Origin: Prevotella sp.
GTDB taxonomy: Bacteria; Bacteroidota; Bacteroidia; Bacteroidales; Bacteroidaceae
Assembly: GCA_016291085.1 (NCBI GenBank)
Contig: JAEEVW010000010.1
Coordinates: 40,053 to 104,052 of the forward strand
Reading direction: 5' to 3'
DNA length: 64,000 bases
A model generated the notes under the pieces. That model was not told the origin of the DNA and made no database searches. It saw nothing but the letters and a program-made list of their open reading frames with translations. The translations under genes were made by a program, and so were the position numbers. Positions 55,732 to 64,000 of the stretch are shown here, piece after piece. Every line of letters starts with the position of its first letter. The stretch's first letter is position 1.

Positions 55732-58176
55732 ATGAAGAGACAGACGTTGACAACAATCTCATTTATTATTTGTTGTTTTTTATTTAGTCCCGTACAGGCG
55801 CAGCACCGCTTGTGGTACGACCAGCCCGCCCAAACATGGACGCAGGCACTGCCCATCGGTAATGGCGTAATGGGTGGAATGGTGTTTGGTACACCAGTCG
55901 TAGAGCATATCCAAATCAACGAGGAAACCATTTGGGCTGGACAACCGAATAACGTGGTGAACCCCAATGCAAAGGAGGCTCTGCCCGAGGTGCGAAGACT
56001 GATTTTCGAAGGCAAATATAAAGAAGCGCAGGATTTGGCTAATGCCAAGGTAATGCCCCGTGCCGTTGACAAGAACATGGGTATGCCCTATCAACCCTTT
56101 GGCGACCTGTATATCGCAATGCCTGGACATGCGAACTATCAGAACTATGAGCGTTGGTTGGATTTGGATAATGCACGAAGTGTGGTGCGCTATCAGGTAG
56201 ACGGGGTGCAGTACGAACGCGAGACGATTGCCCCCTTGGGTGGTCACGAGGTCATTGCTATCCGCTTGACTGCCAGCGAGAAAGGCAAGATGACGTTTAC
56301 AGCCAATATGACTACACCACACGAAAACCCACTTGTCGGTATGGATGGCAATGAGGCTACGCTGTTGGGCGTGTCGTCTAAGCACGAAGGTCTGAAAGGC
56401 AAGGTACGCTTTATGGGTCGTATGGCTGTGCAGACGAAAGGCGGTAAGGTCACTGGCTCGAATGGGAATATCAGCGTTGTGGGTGCTGATGAGGCTACAT
56501 TGTATGTTACCGTAGGCACCAACGTAAAGAGTTATAAGGACATTACGGGCGACGAAGTCCAGCAGTCGAAGGAACGCCTGAGCGGAGCAATGGCCTTAGG
56601 CTATGAGGCGCTCAAGGCTCTGCACGAGAAGACCTATAAGCATTACTACAACCGCGTGACGCTTGACCTGGGGCCAGATTACTACGCCAAGGTGCCAACG
56701 AACAAACGCATCGAGCGTTTCGCCACTGTGCCCGACGGTTCTTTGACCGAGGGTCAAAGTGTGGCGTTGCAATCTCCCGAGGGTCCTGACAATCACCTTG
56801 TGGCCACCTACTTTCAGTTTGGACGTTACCTACTGATTTGCAGCAGTCAGCCAGATAACATGAATCCTGCCAATCTGCAGGGTATCTGGAACGACAAAAT
56901 GTTCCCCTCATGGGATTCGAAATATACCACGAACATCAATCTCGAGATGAACTACTGGCCCTCGGAGGTCACGAATCTGACGGAGATGAACGAACCGTTG
57001 TTTAAACTGATTCGCGAAATCTACGAACAAGGCAAGGAAACGGCTCGCGAGATGTATGGCGCAGAGGGTTGGGTATTACACCACAACACAGACCAGTGGC
57101 GAATCACAGGTCCTGTGGATCGTGCCCAAACGGGACTGTGGCCTGTGGGTTCTGCCTGGCTCTGTCGCCATCTGTGGGAACACTATCTTTACACGCGTGA
57201 CGAAGTTTTCCTTCGTCAATACTATCCCATCATGCTCGATGCAGCCCGCTTCTATACGCAGACGCTGCAGAAGCACCCAACGAAGGGTTGGCTCGTCGTT
57301 TGTCCAGGTGAGTCGCCAGAACATGGTGGCAAGGGCCGCCCCACACCGCTCGATGCAGGAGTCACAATGGACAATCAGATTATTACTGAGCTCTATACCA
57401 ACGTCCTCGAAGCCGCAAAGGTATTGGGCTATGATAGTAATCATAATTCTCAACTCTCAATTCTCAATTCTCAATTAAAAGAACTTCCTCCCATGCAAAT
57501 CGGTCGTTGGGGCCAACTACAGGAGTGGCTCGACGATTTGGACGACCCCAAGGACGACCATCGCCACTTCTCGCATCTTTACGGACTCTATCCTTCTTAT
57601 CAGATATCTCCCACCCGCACCCCAAAGCTTTGGGAGGCTGCACGTAAGTCGCTTGAGGCTCGTGGTGACGTGTCGACAGGTTGGTCGATGGGTTGGAAGG
57701 TCTGTTCGTGGGCCCGTCTGTTGGATGGTGAACATGCCTATAAGCTCATCAAAGACCAACTGACGCTGACTGCCGATACCTTCTTGATTTTCGGCACCGT
57801 CAAACAACGAGGCGGCACCTATCCCAATATGTTCGACGCCCATCCTCCCTTCCAGATTGATGGCAACTTCGGTTGTACGGCTGGTATAGCCGAGATGTTG
57901 ATGCAGAGTTACGACGGGTTTATCTATCTGTTACCCGCTCTGCCTAACGTTTGGAAAGACGGCAGAGTCAAGGGACTTGTGGCTCGCGGAGGCTTTGAGA
58001 TTGACATCGATTGGAAAGACGGAAAACTGACAAAGGCTGTCATTCGTTCCAAGAACGGAGGTCCTTGTCTGCTCCGTTCAAACACCCCTCTCAAGGGTAA
58101 GGGTCTGAAAAAAGACAAGAAAGGCCTTTATGTCTTGAACACCAAGACTGGTGGAATCTACGAATTATATCACTAA
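55732..58176 (+). CDS. GH95 alpha-L-fucosidase / alpha-L-galactosidase
   Basis: An 814-aa secreted inverting glycosidase (signal peptide to residue 23, VQAQ). The N-terminal sandwich opens '[16 protein letters not shown]' and '[13 protein letters not shown]'. The (alpha/alpha)6 barrel has '[12 protein letters not shown]' with the base-assisting Asn residues, '[11 protein letters not shown]' with the expected acid Glu, and '[17 protein letters not shown]' with the conserved Asp. GH95 members remove alpha-1,2-linked L-fucose or L-galactose from xyloglucan, RG-II or host glycans. Insertions encode [10 protein letters not shown] near residue 335 and [11 protein letters not shown] near 575. A fucose-isomerase-like gene follows 14 bp later. 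Confidence 0.93.
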   Translation: MKRQTLTTISFIICCFLFSPVQAQHRLWYDQPAQTWTQALPIGNGVMGGMVFGTPVVEHIQINEETIWAGQPNNVVNPNAKEALPEVRRLIFEGKYKEAQDLANAKVMPRAVDKNMGMPYQPFGDLYIAMPGHANYQNYERWLDLDNARSVVRYQVDGVQYERETIAPLGGHEVIAIRLTASEKGKMTFTANMTTPHENPLVGMDGNEATLLGVSSKHEGLKGKVRFMGRMAVQTKGGKVTGSNGNISVVGADEATLYVTVGTNVKSYKDITGDEVQQSKERLSGAMALGYEALKALHEKTYKHYYNRVTLDLGPDYYAKVPTNKRIERFATVPDGSLTEGQSVALQSPEGPDNHLVATYFQFGRYLLICSSQPDNMNPANLQGIWNDKMFPSWDSKYTTNINLEMNYWPSEVTNLTEMNEPLFKLIREIYEQGKETAREMYGAEGWVLHHNTDQWRITGPVDRAQTGLWPVGSAWLCRHLWEHYLYTRDEVFLRQYYPIMLDAARFYTQTLQKHPTKGWLVVCPGESPEHGGKGRPTPLDAGVTMDNQIITELYTNVLEAAKVLGYDSNHNSQLSILNSQLKELPPMQIGRWGQLQEWLDDLDDPKDDHRHFSHLYGLYPSYQISPTRTPKLWEAARKSLEARGDVSTGWSMGWKVCSWARLLDGEHAYKLIKDQLTLTADTFLIFGTVKQRGGTYPNMFDAHPPFQIDGNFGCTAGIAEMLMQSYDGFIYLLPALPNVWKDGRVKGLVARGGFEIDIDWKDGKLTKAVIRSKNGGPCLLRSNTPLKGKGLKKDKKGLYVLNTKTGGIYELYH
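56721..56766. repeat. In-frame nested palindromic element in GH95
   Basis: CGCCACTGTGCCCGACGG opens like the PDGxPSG elements. The inner hairpin CTTTGACC-GAG-GGTCAAAG is enclosed by outer arms CGCCAC / GTGGCG. Confidence 0.7.
57441..57477. repeat. In-frame CTCAATT repeat in GH95
   Basis: Tandem AATTCTCAACTCTC-type units, 7-bp period, encoding [11 protein letters not shown] between barrel helices. Confidence 0.75.
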
Positions 58177-58190
58177 ACAAAAATACGATT

Positions 58191-59615
58191 ATGAAGAACG
58201 GAAAAACTTGTTTTGGCGTGATTATCGGAACACGCGCCTATTTTAATTCAGAGTTGGCAAAGGATGTTCGTAAGCAACTGCTGAAAACCCTTGACGAGGG
58301 TGGTTATGAGTACATCATCCTGCCTGAGGATGCTACTCCTACAGGCAGTTCGAGCATCGAGACTCGCGAGGATGGATTGAAGGTCTCGAAGCAGTTCCGC
58401 GAGCATCGCGACGAAATTGACGGTATCATCGTCTCATTGCCTAACTTCGGTTTCGAGATTGGTATCATCAACGCCATCAGTGACGCCGACCTGAACGTCC
58501 CCGTATTGGTGCAGGCTTGCGACGACGAGAACGACAAGGTAGACCTCGATTCGCGTCGTGATGCCTTCTGCGGAAAGATCAGTGTGTGCAACAACCTCTA
58601 TCAGTATGGCATTCCCTTTACGGACACCACCCTGCATACTTATAGCATCTACGACCCGTTGCTGAAGAAGGATATCGATAAGTTTGCAGCAATCTGCCGT
58701 GTTGTCAATGGCTTACGTCATTGTCGTCTGGGACAGATCGGCACCCGTCCCTTGGGTTTCAACACTTGTCGTGCTTCAGAAAAGCTGTTACAGCGCTCAG
58801 GCATCACCGTTGTGCCTGCTGACCTCAGCGAGATCCTTTATGCTGCCCAGAAGATTAGCGACGACGATCCGAAGTTCATTGAGATGTGCAATCGTACCTG
58901 CAATTACGCCAAGGTGCCCGACAGCTATAAGGAGAAGTTGGGTTTGCAGGCTAAGTTCAGTGTGGCTGTCGAGAACTGGATAGAACAAAACGACGTACAG
59001 GCTGTTGCCATCCAATGCTGGGATTCGCTGGAGCAGAACTACGGCTGTGCGCCCTGCGTGACGATGTCGATGCTCAGCGAAAAACTGATTCCTGCTGCTT
59101 GCGAGACAGACCTCGCTGGTGCTGTGTCGATGTACGCCCTCGCCCTCGCCTCGCAGAATGCTCCTGCCTTGCTCGACTGGAACAACAACTTCGCAGAGGA
59201 TCGCAACAAGTGCGTCTGCACCCACTGTGGCAACTATCCTAAGCAGTTTATTGGCAACAACGATTTGAAGTTAGGTCCATTAGGTGTGTTAGGTCGTACG
59301 CTGGGTAAGATTAACACCTTTGGCGCTGTCTATGCGAAGGTCAGCGAAGGGCCCTTCACCTTCTTCCGCATCTCGACAGACGACCCCAAGGGCTGCATCA
59401 AGGCCTACTTGGGCAAGGGCGAAATCACCAACGACCCCTACGGCATGGATGGCTGTATCGCTGTGACGAAAGTCGACAACCTGCAAAAACTCATGAAATA
59501 CATCTGCAAGAACGGCTTCGAACATCATGTGGCTATGTGCCGTACCGATGTTGTCGACATCCTCAACGAGGCCATTGAGACCTACCTCGGATGGAATTTA
59601 TACGTCCACGAGTAA
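58191..59615 (+). CDS. L-fucose isomerase-like sugar isomerase
   Basis: A 474-aa cytoplasmic protein of the L-fucose/L-arabinose isomerase fold, shorter than and distinct from FucI at 44460. It has a Rossmann-like N-terminal half ('FGVIIGTRAYFNSELAKDVR', 'DGIIVSLPNFGFE'), a central 'GTRPLGFNTCR' segment and a C-terminal half with 'AIQCWDSLEQNYG', 'ACETDLAGAVSMYAL' and a Cys/His cluster 'CVCTHCGN'. Its position 14 bp after GH95 suggests it isomerises the released L-fucose or L-galactose. The exact sugar is unknown. Confidence 0.82.
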   Translation: MKNGKTCFGVIIGTRAYFNSELAKDVRKQLLKTLDEGGYEYIILPEDATPTGSSSIETREDGLKVSKQFREHRDEIDGIIVSLPNFGFEIGIINAISDADLNVPVLVQACDDENDKVDLDSRRDAFCGKISVCNNLYQYGIPFTDTTLHTYSIYDPLLKKDIDKFAAICRVVNGLRHCRLGQIGTRPLGFNTCRASEKLLQRSGITVVPADLSEILYAAQKISDDDPKFIEMCNRTCNYAKVPDSYKEKLGLQAKFSVAVENWIEQNDVQAVAIQCWDSLEQNYGCAPCVTMSMLSEKLIPAACETDLAGAVSMYALALASQNAPALLDWNNNFAEDRNKCVCTHCGNYPKQFIGNNDLKLGPLGVLGRTLGKINTFGAVYAKVSEGPFTFFRISTDDPKGCIKAYLGKGEITNDPYGMDGCIAVTKVDNLQKLMKYICKNGFEHHVAMCRTDVVDILNEAIETYLGWNLYVHE

Positions 59616-59631
59616 ATAAATAACCAAAAAA

Positions 59632-59663
59632 TTTGCAGGATACAAAAAATAATCGTACCTTTG
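59632..59663 (+). promoter_or_regulatory. Promoter of rimP-nusA-infB
   Basis: TTTG at 59632-59635 and TACCTTTG at 59656-59663, 20 bp apart: a textbook Bacteroidetes promoter. Transcription should begin near 59670. Confidence 0.85.
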
Positions 59664-59676
59664 CACCCGTTCAGAG

Positions 59677-59708
59677 GAATGAGAGACTCCACCGCGAGTC
59701 TCTCATTC
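59677..59708 (+). promoter_or_regulatory. Leader hairpin (possible attenuator) before rimP
   Basis: Perfect 13-bp stem GAATGAGAGACTC / GAGTCTCTCATTC with a CACCGC loop, followed by TTTCATTTT, beginning a few bases after the predicted transcription start and 27 bp before the rimP ATG. It looks like an intrinsic terminator placed in the leader. Confidence 0.7.
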
Positions 59709-59735
59709 TTTCATTTTAAAACTTAAATATCGTTT

Positions 59736-60209
59736 ATGATAGACAAGAACGTAGTAACAAAAGCTGTTGAGGAGTGGTTGCAGAAGGGCGACTACTACCT
59801 GGTAGATGTAGAAATGACCGCTGATGACCGCATCGTGATTGAGATAGACCACGCTGACGGTGTATGGATTGAAGACTGTGCTGATTTGAGCCGTCATTTG
59901 CAGGAGACGCTGGGCGAAGAGTTGGGCGACTATGAACTGGAAGTGGGTTCGGCTGGTATCGGACAGCCTTTTAAGGTGATGCAGCAGTATGTGAACCACA
60001 TCGGCAAGGAGGTGGAAGTGCTGCAGAACAATGGCCTGAAACTGCAGGGCATATTGAAGGAGGTCGATGCTGAGGCTGGACAGTTCATTGTGACAGTGAA
60101 GGAAAAACAGCAGGTGGAGGGCAAGAAGCGCCCCCAGCTGGTAGAGGTCGACAAGTCGTTCAACGTGAGCGACGTGAAGTACTGCAAATACCTACTGGCC
60201 TTCAAGTAA
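59736..60209 (+). CDS. rimP: Ribosome maturation factor RimP
   Basis: A 157-aa cytoplasmic protein needed for assembly of the 30S ribosomal subunit. The N-terminal alpha/beta domain contains 'DDRIVIEIDHADGVWIEDCA' and 'YELEVGSAGIGQPFK', the usual RimP signature with serine replaced by alanine/glycine around 'EVxSPG'. The C-terminal SH3-like barrel covers about residues 90-157. It is the first gene of the conserved rimP-nusA-infB operon and follows a leader hairpin. A GTAAAAAGG repeat begins at its stop codon. Confidence 0.93.
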   Translation: MIDKNVVTKAVEEWLQKGDYYLVDVEMTADDRIVIEIDHADGVWIEDCADLSRHLQETLGEELGDYELEVGSAGIGQPFKVMQQYVNHIGKEVEVLQNNGLKLQGILKEVDAEAGQFIVTVKEKQQVEGKKRPQLVEVDKSFNVSDVKYCKYLLAFK

Positions 60210-60231
60210 AAGTAAAAAGGTAAAAAGTAAA
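60205..60231. repeat. GTAAAAAGG repeat in the rimP-nusA gap
   Basis: Three or four GTAAAA(G)-type units spanning the rimP stop codon and the gap to nusA. Confidence 0.65.
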
Positions 60232-60242
60232 TATATAAAAAA

Positions 60243-61502
60243 ATGGCAACATTGAAAAAAGCGAAAGGCCCCTCAATGATTGAGACCTTTCAGGAGTTTA
60301 AAGAGACCAAGAACATTGATCGTACGACCCTGGTGAGCGTGTTGGAAGAAAGCTTCCGCAACGTCATCGCCAAGATGTTTGGTTCGGACGAGAACTATGA
60401 CGTCATTGTCAACCCCGATAAGGGTGACTTTGAAATTCATCGCAACCGTATTGTTGTGGCTGATGGTGAGGTGCAGGACGAGAACAAGGAAATTGCCTTG
60501 AGCGAGGCCCAGAAGATTGAGCCCGACTACGAGATTGGCGAAGAGGTGTCAGAAGAGGTAGAGTTCCAGAAGTTTGGCCGTCGCGCCATCCTGAACCTGC
60601 GCCAGACGCTGGCTTCGAAGATTCTGGAGCTGGAGCATGACTCGTTGTATCAGAAGTACAAGGACAAGGTCGGACAGATTGTCTCGGCTGAGGTTTACCA
60701 AATCTGGAAGCGTGAGGTGTTGCTCATCGACGACGAGGGCAACGAGCTTCACCTGCCGAAGGGTGAGCAGATTCCTGCTGATAACTATCACAAAGGCGAG
60801 ACCATCCGTGCCATCGTCAAGGAAGTGCAGAACGAGAACAACAATCCGCGTATCATTCTGAGCCGTACCTCGAACCAGTTCCTGGAGCGCCTGCTCGAGG
60901 CTGAGGTCCCTGAGATCAACGATGGCCTGATTACCATCCGACGCATTGCCCGTATGCCAGGTGAACGTGCTAAGGTGGCAGTCGAGAGTTACGATGACCG
61001 CATCGATCCCGTAGGCGCTTGCGTAGGTGTAAGAGGTAGTCGCGTACACGGCATCGTCCGTGAGATGTGCAATGAGAACATCGACGTCATCAACTTCTCG
61101 AACAACACGCAGCTCTTCATCCAGCGCGCCCTGTCACCTGCTAAGGTGACCAGCATCACACTGAACCCCGAGGAGCACAAGGCAGAGGTTTATCTGCAAC
61201 CCGAGGAGGTGTCGCTGGCTATTGGTAAGGGTGGTCTGAACATCAAGCTGGCCTCTATGTTGACAGAGTACACCATCGACGTCTTCCGTGTGGTAAACGA
61301 GAACGAGGCTGACGAGGATATCTACCTCGACGAGTTTGCTGACGAGATTGACCAGTGGATTATCGACTCTATCAAGGCCATTGGTCTGGATACCGCCAAG
61401 TCTGTGCTGAAGGCTCCACGTGAGATGTTGATCGAGAAGGCTGACCTGGAGGAGGAGACCGTCGATCACGTCATTGAGGTGCTGAAAGCAGAATTCGAGT
61501 AA
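60243..61502 (+). CDS. nusA: Transcription termination/antitermination factor NusA
   Basis: A 419-aa RNA polymerase-binding factor. It has the N-terminal NusA domain (residues about 1-130), an S1 domain ('GQIVSAEVYQIWKREVLLID', about 145-215) and two KH domains ('DPVGACVGVRGSRVHGI' near 260 and 'EVSLAIGKGGLNIKLASML' near 325). It ends with a short acidic tail instead of the two acidic repeats of E. coli NusA, as usual in this phylum. It may act on the leader hairpin of its own operon, as known in E. coli; here that is inference. Confidence 0.96.
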   Translation: MATLKKAKGPSMIETFQEFKETKNIDRTTLVSVLEESFRNVIAKMFGSDENYDVIVNPDKGDFEIHRNRIVVADGEVQDENKEIALSEAQKIEPDYEIGEEVSEEVEFQKFGRRAILNLRQTLASKILELEHDSLYQKYKDKVGQIVSAEVYQIWKREVLLIDDEGNELHLPKGEQIPADNYHKGETIRAIVKEVQNENNNPRIILSRTSNQFLERLLEAEVPEINDGLITIRRIARMPGERAKVAVESYDDRIDPVGACVGVRGSRVHGIVREMCNENIDVINFSNNTQLFIQRALSPAKVTSITLNPEEHKAEVYLQPEEVSLAIGKGGLNIKLASMLTEYTIDVFRVVNENEADEDIYLDEFADEIDQWIIDSIKAIGLDTAKSVLKAPREMLIEKADLEEETVDHVIEVLKAEFE

Positions 61503-61535
61503 AGGTAAAAAGGTAAAAAAGTAAAAGGGTAAATT
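61503..61535. repeat. GGTAAAAA repeat in the nusA-infB gap
   Basis: Four GGTAAAA/AGTAAAA units fill the 35-bp gap between the nusA stop and the infB start. The order of variants is nearly the same as at 38718-38756. Confidence 0.75.
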
Positions 61536-61537
61536 AA

Positions 61538-64000
61538 TGGGAGTAAGATTAAATAAAGTATTATCAGAGCTCAATATAGGACTTCAAACGGCAGTTGATT
61601 TCCTGAAGAAGAAGAGCTCGTTGGGTGAAATCAAGGACGACGCTACGCCGAACACCAAGATTTCCGACGAGCAGTATGATGCTTTGGTCAACGAGTTCAG
61701 TACTGACAAGGCTGTCAAGACCAAGGCAGAGATGCTGTTTGCGAAAAAGCCCAAGGAGAAGAAAGTCGTGGAGAAGCCGGAGAAGAAAGCTGTTGTCGCC
61801 GCTGATGAACTTCTGGACAGTCACCCGCAGTTCAAGCCTGTGGGTAAGATTGATTTGGACGCCATTGGAAAGGCTAAAGCTGCTCCGAAGGCTGAACCAG
61901 AGCCCGTGGTTGCTGCCGAACCACAGGAAGTTGTAAAACCGGAATCAGAGCCCGAAATCGTTGATCGCGTGCCACACTCAGACCTTCAGGTCGGAGAACC
62001 TAAAGTGGAGGAGCCTGTTCAGACACAGGCTCAGACACAGGTTCCAGAGCCAGAGGAAGAAAAGGTTGAAGAGGAAGAAGCTATTGTCGAGGAGGAAGTA
62101 GAAGACGATGAGATGGAAGCGGATGCTGAAGAAGAGACAGCAGCTCCTACCCCCGTCAAGACTCCTGGTGAGCTGAAAGCCGCTCAGAACATGCCCCAGT
62201 TGAATGTGTTGGGTAAGATAGATCTCTCGACGCTGAACCAGAGTACTCGTCCTAAGAAAAAATCGAAAGAGGAGCGCCGTAAGGAACGCGAGGAGAAAGC
62301 TGCTGGCGAACGCAAGAAGCGTGAGCGTATCCGTCAAGGTAAGGTGGATATAGAAGCTGCAGCCAAACAGGCTAACCAACAGCAAAACCAGAACAAGAAG
62401 AACCAAAACAAGAACGGCAACCAACAACAACAGCAGCAAGGCGGTAAGAAGAACAAGAAGAACCGTCCTGTGAAGCCGTTGGAGGTCGACGACGAGGCAG
62501 TAGCACGCCAGGTCAAGGAGACGCTGGCTCGTCTGACTTCGAAGACCAATCAGAACAAGAAGGGTGCCAAGTATCGTAAGGAGAAGCGTGATGCTGTGGC
62601 AGAGCGCATGAACGAGGAGATGGCCGCTGAGGCAGCCGAGTCGAAGGTACTGAAGCTGACTGAGTTCGTGACCGTTTCTGAGTTGGCAACGATGATGAAC
62701 GTGGGTGTCAACCAGGTCATCGGTACCTGTATGTCCATCGGTATCATGGTGTCTATCAACCAGCGTTTGGATGCTGAGACTATCAATATCGTGGCTGACG
62801 AGTTCGGTTTCACTACAGAGTATGTCAGTGCTGAGGTGCAGAATGCCATCACTGAGGAGGAGGACGACGAGAACGATCTGATTTCTCGTGCACCAATCGT
62901 CACGGTGATGGGTCACGTCGATCATGGTAAGACATCGCTGCTCGACCATATCCGCAACACCAACGTGATTGCTGGTGAGGCTGGTGGTATCACCCAGCAC
63001 ATCGGTGCCTACAATGTGAAGCTGAAGGATGGTCACAGCATTACCTTCCTCGATACCCCTGGTCACGAGGCCTTTACGGCTATGCGTGCCCGTGGTGCTC
63101 AGGTGACGGATATTGCCATCATCATCGTGGCTGCCGACGACTCTGTGATGCCTACCACCAAGGAGGCTATCGCTCATGCCCAGGCAGCCAACGTACCGAT
63201 GGTGTTCGCCATCAACAAGATTGATAAGCCGGGTGCTAATCCCGATAAGATTCGTGAGGATTTGGCCAATATGAACCTATTGGTGGAAGACTGGGGCGGT
63301 AAGTACCAGTGCCAGGAGATCTCTGCCAAGAAGGGACAGGGCGTCTATGAACTGCTCGAAAAAGTGCTGCTCGAAGCTGAGATGCTCGACTTGAAGGCTA
63401 ACCCTAACCGCAAGGCTACGGGGTCTATCATCGAGTCGTCGCTCGACAAAGGTCGTGGCTATGTCTCTACCGTCCTTGTATCGAATGGTACGCTGAAAGT
63501 GGGCGATGTCGTGATTGCAGGTACTGCATGGGGTAAGGTCAAGGCAATGTTCAACGAGCGCAACCAGCGCATTGAGAAGGCTGGTCCTGCAGAGCCCGCT
63601 ATCATCCTGGGTCTGAACGGTGCTCCTACTGCTGGTGACTCGTTCCATGTGATGGAGAGTGAGCAGGAGGCCCGCGAAATTGCCAACAAGCGTATCCAGT
63701 TACAACGTGAACAGAGTTTGCGTACCACCACGAAACTCGGTCTCGACGAACTGTCGCATCGTATTGCTCTGGGTGAGTTCCACGAGTTGAACATCATCGT
63801 CAAGGGTGATACCGACGGTTCTATCGAGGCACTCTCCGATTCGTTCATCAAGCTCTCTACCGAAAAGGTGCAGGTCAACGTCATCTCGAAGGCCGTGGGT
63901 CAGATTTCCGAGAACGACGTCATGCTGGCCAGCGCTTCGCAGGCTATCATTGTCGGCTTCCAGGTGCGTCCCTCTGCCGATGCCCGTCGCGCTGCCGATC
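61538..64000 (+). CDS. infB: Translation initiation factor IF-2 (3' end outside window)
   Basis: The first 821 codons are present; the frame runs off the window, which is why the ORF track omits it. The ATG at 61538 starts '[20 protein letters not shown]', the normal Bacteroidetes IF-2 start. A long low-complexity acidic then Lys/Gln/Asn-rich region (about residues 75-330) precedes a short IF2-N helix domain and the GTPase: G1 'GHVDHGKTS' near 463, G3 'DTPGHEAF', G4 'NKID', followed by domain II. IF-2 brings initiator tRNA to the ribosome. A palindromic element encodes SDLQVGEP near residue 147. Confidence 0.96.
61977..61996. repeat. In-frame palindromic element in infB
   Basis: CTCAGACCT-TC-AGGTCGGAG followed by AACCT, in the variable acidic region of IF-2. 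It is nearly identical to the copy at 31809 in the 1415-aa glycosidase, including the preceding GCCACACTC-like flank. Confidence 0.8.

Noticed and set aside
61978-63177. 399-aa minus-strand ORF
   Set aside because: It is antisense to infB. Long leucine runs reflect the Lys/Gln-rich codons of IF-2 read backwards.

Overview
The window looks like chromosomal DNA of a Bacteroidales bacterium, most likely a gut or rumen Prevotella-type organism. The reasons are: Bacteroidetes-type promoters with a TACCTTTG -7 element in front of many genes; the folP-cdaA and rimP-nusA-infB gene orders; an ECF sigma / anti-sigma / MG2-TonB-plug operon; and many secreted plant-glycan enzymes with Bacteroidetes-style signal peptides. 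No tRNA, rRNA, insertion sequence, CRISPR array or SusC/SusD pair was seen.

Layout. 1-2.8 kb: six small genes, mostly secreted or membrane proteins of unknown function, closed by a strong terminator. 2.86-3.39 kb: a frameshifted gene remnant and a 22-bp palindromic tandem array. 3.4-6.8 kb: a BASS transporter facing a sodium:solute symporter plus DapA/NanA-type aldolase operon. 7.1-9.7 kb: anaerobic ribonucleotide reductase nrdD-nrdG. 9.7-16.5 kb: two large secreted glycoside hydrolases. 16.6-20.6 kb: housekeeping genes folP, cdaA, pta, ackA. 21-25.9 kb: purL and a split chromate transporter. 26-29 kb (minus): FMN-binding protein, outer-membrane barrel, GH127. 29-38.7 kb: a 1415-aa multidomain glycosidase, a GH78 rhamnosidase and a three-domain corrinoid methyltransferase fusion. 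38.8-40.5 kb (minus): a MetH-activation-domain protein and a second UroD-type methyltransferase. 40.6-43.9 kb: a second aldolase + symporter pair and a beta-barrel. 44.5-49 kb: L-fucose isomerase and a GH3 enzyme. 49.2-54.6 kb: an esterase-like hydrolase, a TPR protein and the ECF sigma operon. 55.7-59.6 kb: GH95 and a fucose-isomerase-like protein. 59.7-64 kb: rimP-nusA-infB, cut by the window edge.

How the genes fit together. GH78 (rhamnose), GH127 (beta-L-arabinofuranose), GH95 (L-fucose/L-galactose), GH2, GH3, fucose isomerases, sugar-acid aldolases and sodium symporters together suggest breakdown of complex plant side chains such as pectin (RG-II), arabinogalactan or xylan. Next to the GH78 gene sits a complete-looking corrinoid methyl-transfer module: UroD-homocysteine methyltransferase-B12 fusion, reactivation-domain protein and a second UroD protein. 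I infer that it may demethylate O-methyl sugars from these glycans and pass the methyl group to homocysteine. This is the best candidate for an undescribed system here.

The second striking layer is repeat DNA. There are 22-bp-period arrays with changing palindromic cores at three intergenic sites and once inside a gene. Palindromic elements are inserted in frame in at least eight coding sequences. A set of 7-8-bp-period repeats also builds signal peptides and linkers. Five glycan genes share a spaced upstream motif, ACAAAAC-N12-GTCTT, in place of the usual promoter.
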